Below are positions 5,096 to 5,826 of a stretch of DNA of 5,826 bases, in pieces (within the stretch, counting starts at the first letter, position 1; every line of letters begins with the position of its first letter). Origin of the DNA: Desulfobacteraceae bacterium (GTDB lineage Bacteria; Desulfobacterota; Desulfobacteria; Desulfobacterales; Desulfosalsimonadaceae); the NCBI GenBank assembly GCA_024636355.1, contig JAGXHH010000211.1, positions 1 through 5,826 on the forward strand, written 5' to 3'. The position numbers were made by a program, and so were the translations under genes. The notes below the pieces were generated by a model, which was not told the origin of the DNA, did no database searches, and saw only the letters and a program-made list of their open reading frames with translations.

Positions 5096-5826
5096 TCAGG
5101 CGGATTGCTTCCGCTTGAATTGCCGTTTTTTGCCGTTGCCGTTTCCGTTGCCGTTTGCTGCCGCGCGCACCGGGGCGCATACGGTTTCGACTGCGTTGCA
5201 GCCCAAAAGAGCGTTTACTTCCCGGGTCAGGTCCACGCCGGGCTTGAACTTCGCATCATCTGGCAATGCGATAACCGTTTCGGTTTTTTCCGGAATCTTC
5301 ACGTGCAGGTATGCCCGGCATGGCCCGGGATATTTTTTCAATATCTGTTGGAGTTCCCTGAACGTCGCATCGCTTACCCCGTCCGTATCCATATGGATGT
5401 GCAGGCTGGCCGCCCAGTTTTCCTCGGCTTCGTCGATTCGTACCATCTCGTCGGCCAGTATCTTAGCCGACTGTTCATTCTTCTGGACCTGGCCCTGCAC
5501 AAAAATGGGGGAATCCACATGGAGAATATCCTGAACCCGGACGTACAGGTTGGGGAAAACCGTTATTTCGACGGCCCCATGGATATCTTCCAGATCAACG
5601 AATGCCATGGGGTCGCCCGTTCGCGTCATAATGGTCTTGATACTCCGGACCAGACCACCGATGCGCACCGCAGAGCCGTCCGTCACGTCGTCTTCCTTAA
5701 TGGCAAGAGCGTCGGTATTGGCGTATTTTGCCATAATTTCCAGATATTCATCGAGCGGATGGCCGGTAATGTAAAACCCGATGGCTTCTTTTTCAAGGTC
5801 CAGCACCTGTTTTTCATCCCATGGCG
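5096..5826 (-). CDS. dnaE: DNA polymerase III alpha subunit, C-terminal part (partial)
   Basis: The frame stays open to the right window edge, so only the last ~242 codons of a protein normally near 1,150-1,200 residues are present. The polymerase and PHP domains lie outside. Numbering from the edge, EKEAIGFYITGHPLDEY at about 10-26 is the conserved join that follows the clamp-binding region of DnaE1 proteins. A predicted OB-fold, which binds single-stranded DNA in this family, runs from about 50 to 120 (GSAVRIGGLVRSIK, then FVDLEDIHGAVEITVFP). A C-terminal domain follows from about 135 to 215 (LHIHMDTDGVSDATFRELQQILKKYPG), in the region that contacts the tau subunit in E. coli. It ends in an unusual Asn-Gly repeat and a basic tail. 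DnaE extends DNA in the replicative holoenzyme. It is followed by a gap with repeats and a weak terminator, so it is probably a separate transcription unit from the bio cluster. Confidence 0.93.
   Translation of the reverse strand, partial: PWDEKQVLDLEKEAIGFYITGHPLDEYLEIMAKYANTDALAIKEDDVTDGSAVRIGGLVRSIKTIMTRTGDPMAFVDLEDIHGAVEITVFPNLYVRVQDILHVDSPIFVQGQVQKNEQSAKILADEMVRIDEAEENWAASLHIHMDTDGVSDATFRELQQILKKYPGPCRAYLHVKIPEKTETVIALPDDAKFKPGVDLTREVNALLGCNAVETVCAPVRAAANGNGNGNGKKRQFKRKQSA
5132..5155 (-). repeat. In-frame hexamer repeat in the dnaE tail
   Basis: Four tandem copies of AACGGM on the minus strand encode NGNGNGNG near the DnaE C-terminus, just before the basic tail KKRQFKRKQSA. As the unit is six bases, gain or loss of copies would keep the frame. 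The segment is likely an unstructured linker. Confidence 0.7.

Noticed and set aside
4887..5534. Plus-strand frame of 215 codons opposite the dnaE end
   Set aside because: It begins in the repeat-bearing gap and runs antisense to the conserved DnaE C-terminal domain. There is no independent support.
1..5826. CRISPR array, toxin-antitoxin pair, transposon or tRNA gene
   Set aside because: No regularly spaced repeats, no transposase or small paired genes, and no cloverleaf-like sequence were seen on either strand.

Overview
The window looks like part of a Gram-negative bacterial chromosome, most plausibly a deltaproteobacterium (Desulfobacterota). That placement is an inference from the protein style, moderate GC content and palindromic or GC-rich dispersed-repeat types that I recall from such genomes; no taxonomic marker gene is present. 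Every supportable gene lies on the minus strand, so transcription runs from right to left.

Reading in the direction of transcription, the window opens with the C-terminal ~242 codons of dnaE, the replicative DNA polymerase III alpha subunit. A ~300-base non-coding gap follows, holding two inverted-repeat elements that look like genomic dispersed repeats and a possible dnaE terminator. Next is a compact cluster: a DegT/DnrJ/EryC1-family PLP aminotransferase, bioF (overlapping its end), bioD (overlapping the end of bioF by 14 bases) and, after 139 bases, bioA. BioF, BioA and BioD catalyse three consecutive steps of biotin synthesis: pimeloyl thioester to KAPA, KAPA to DAPA, and DAPA to dethiobiotin. 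The final enzyme (BioB) and the pimelate-forming genes are not in the window. The bioD stop codon abuts a perfect 16-base GC palindrome that may act as a terminator or be a dispersed repeat. bioA starts with TTG behind a perfect AGGAGG.

The leftmost 400 bases contain no convincing protein gene. On the minus strand they carry two promoter-like elements, each TTGACA plus 17 bases plus a TAAAA hexamer, 121 bases apart. The downstream one is preceded by A-tracts placed like an UP element. Then come a short hairpin, a boxA-like antitermination sequence and further hairpins running to the window edge. This is the arrangement expected of a ribosomal RNA operon control region, so I predict that a 16S rRNA gene, or another stable RNA operon, begins just beyond base 1. 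This is the most informative non-coding part of the window.

I see no mobile element with a transposase, no CRISPR array and no clear novel defence or metabolic system. The least routine points are the stable-RNA promoter region, the sugar-type aminotransferase physically coupled to bioF, and the repeat at the bioD stop codon.
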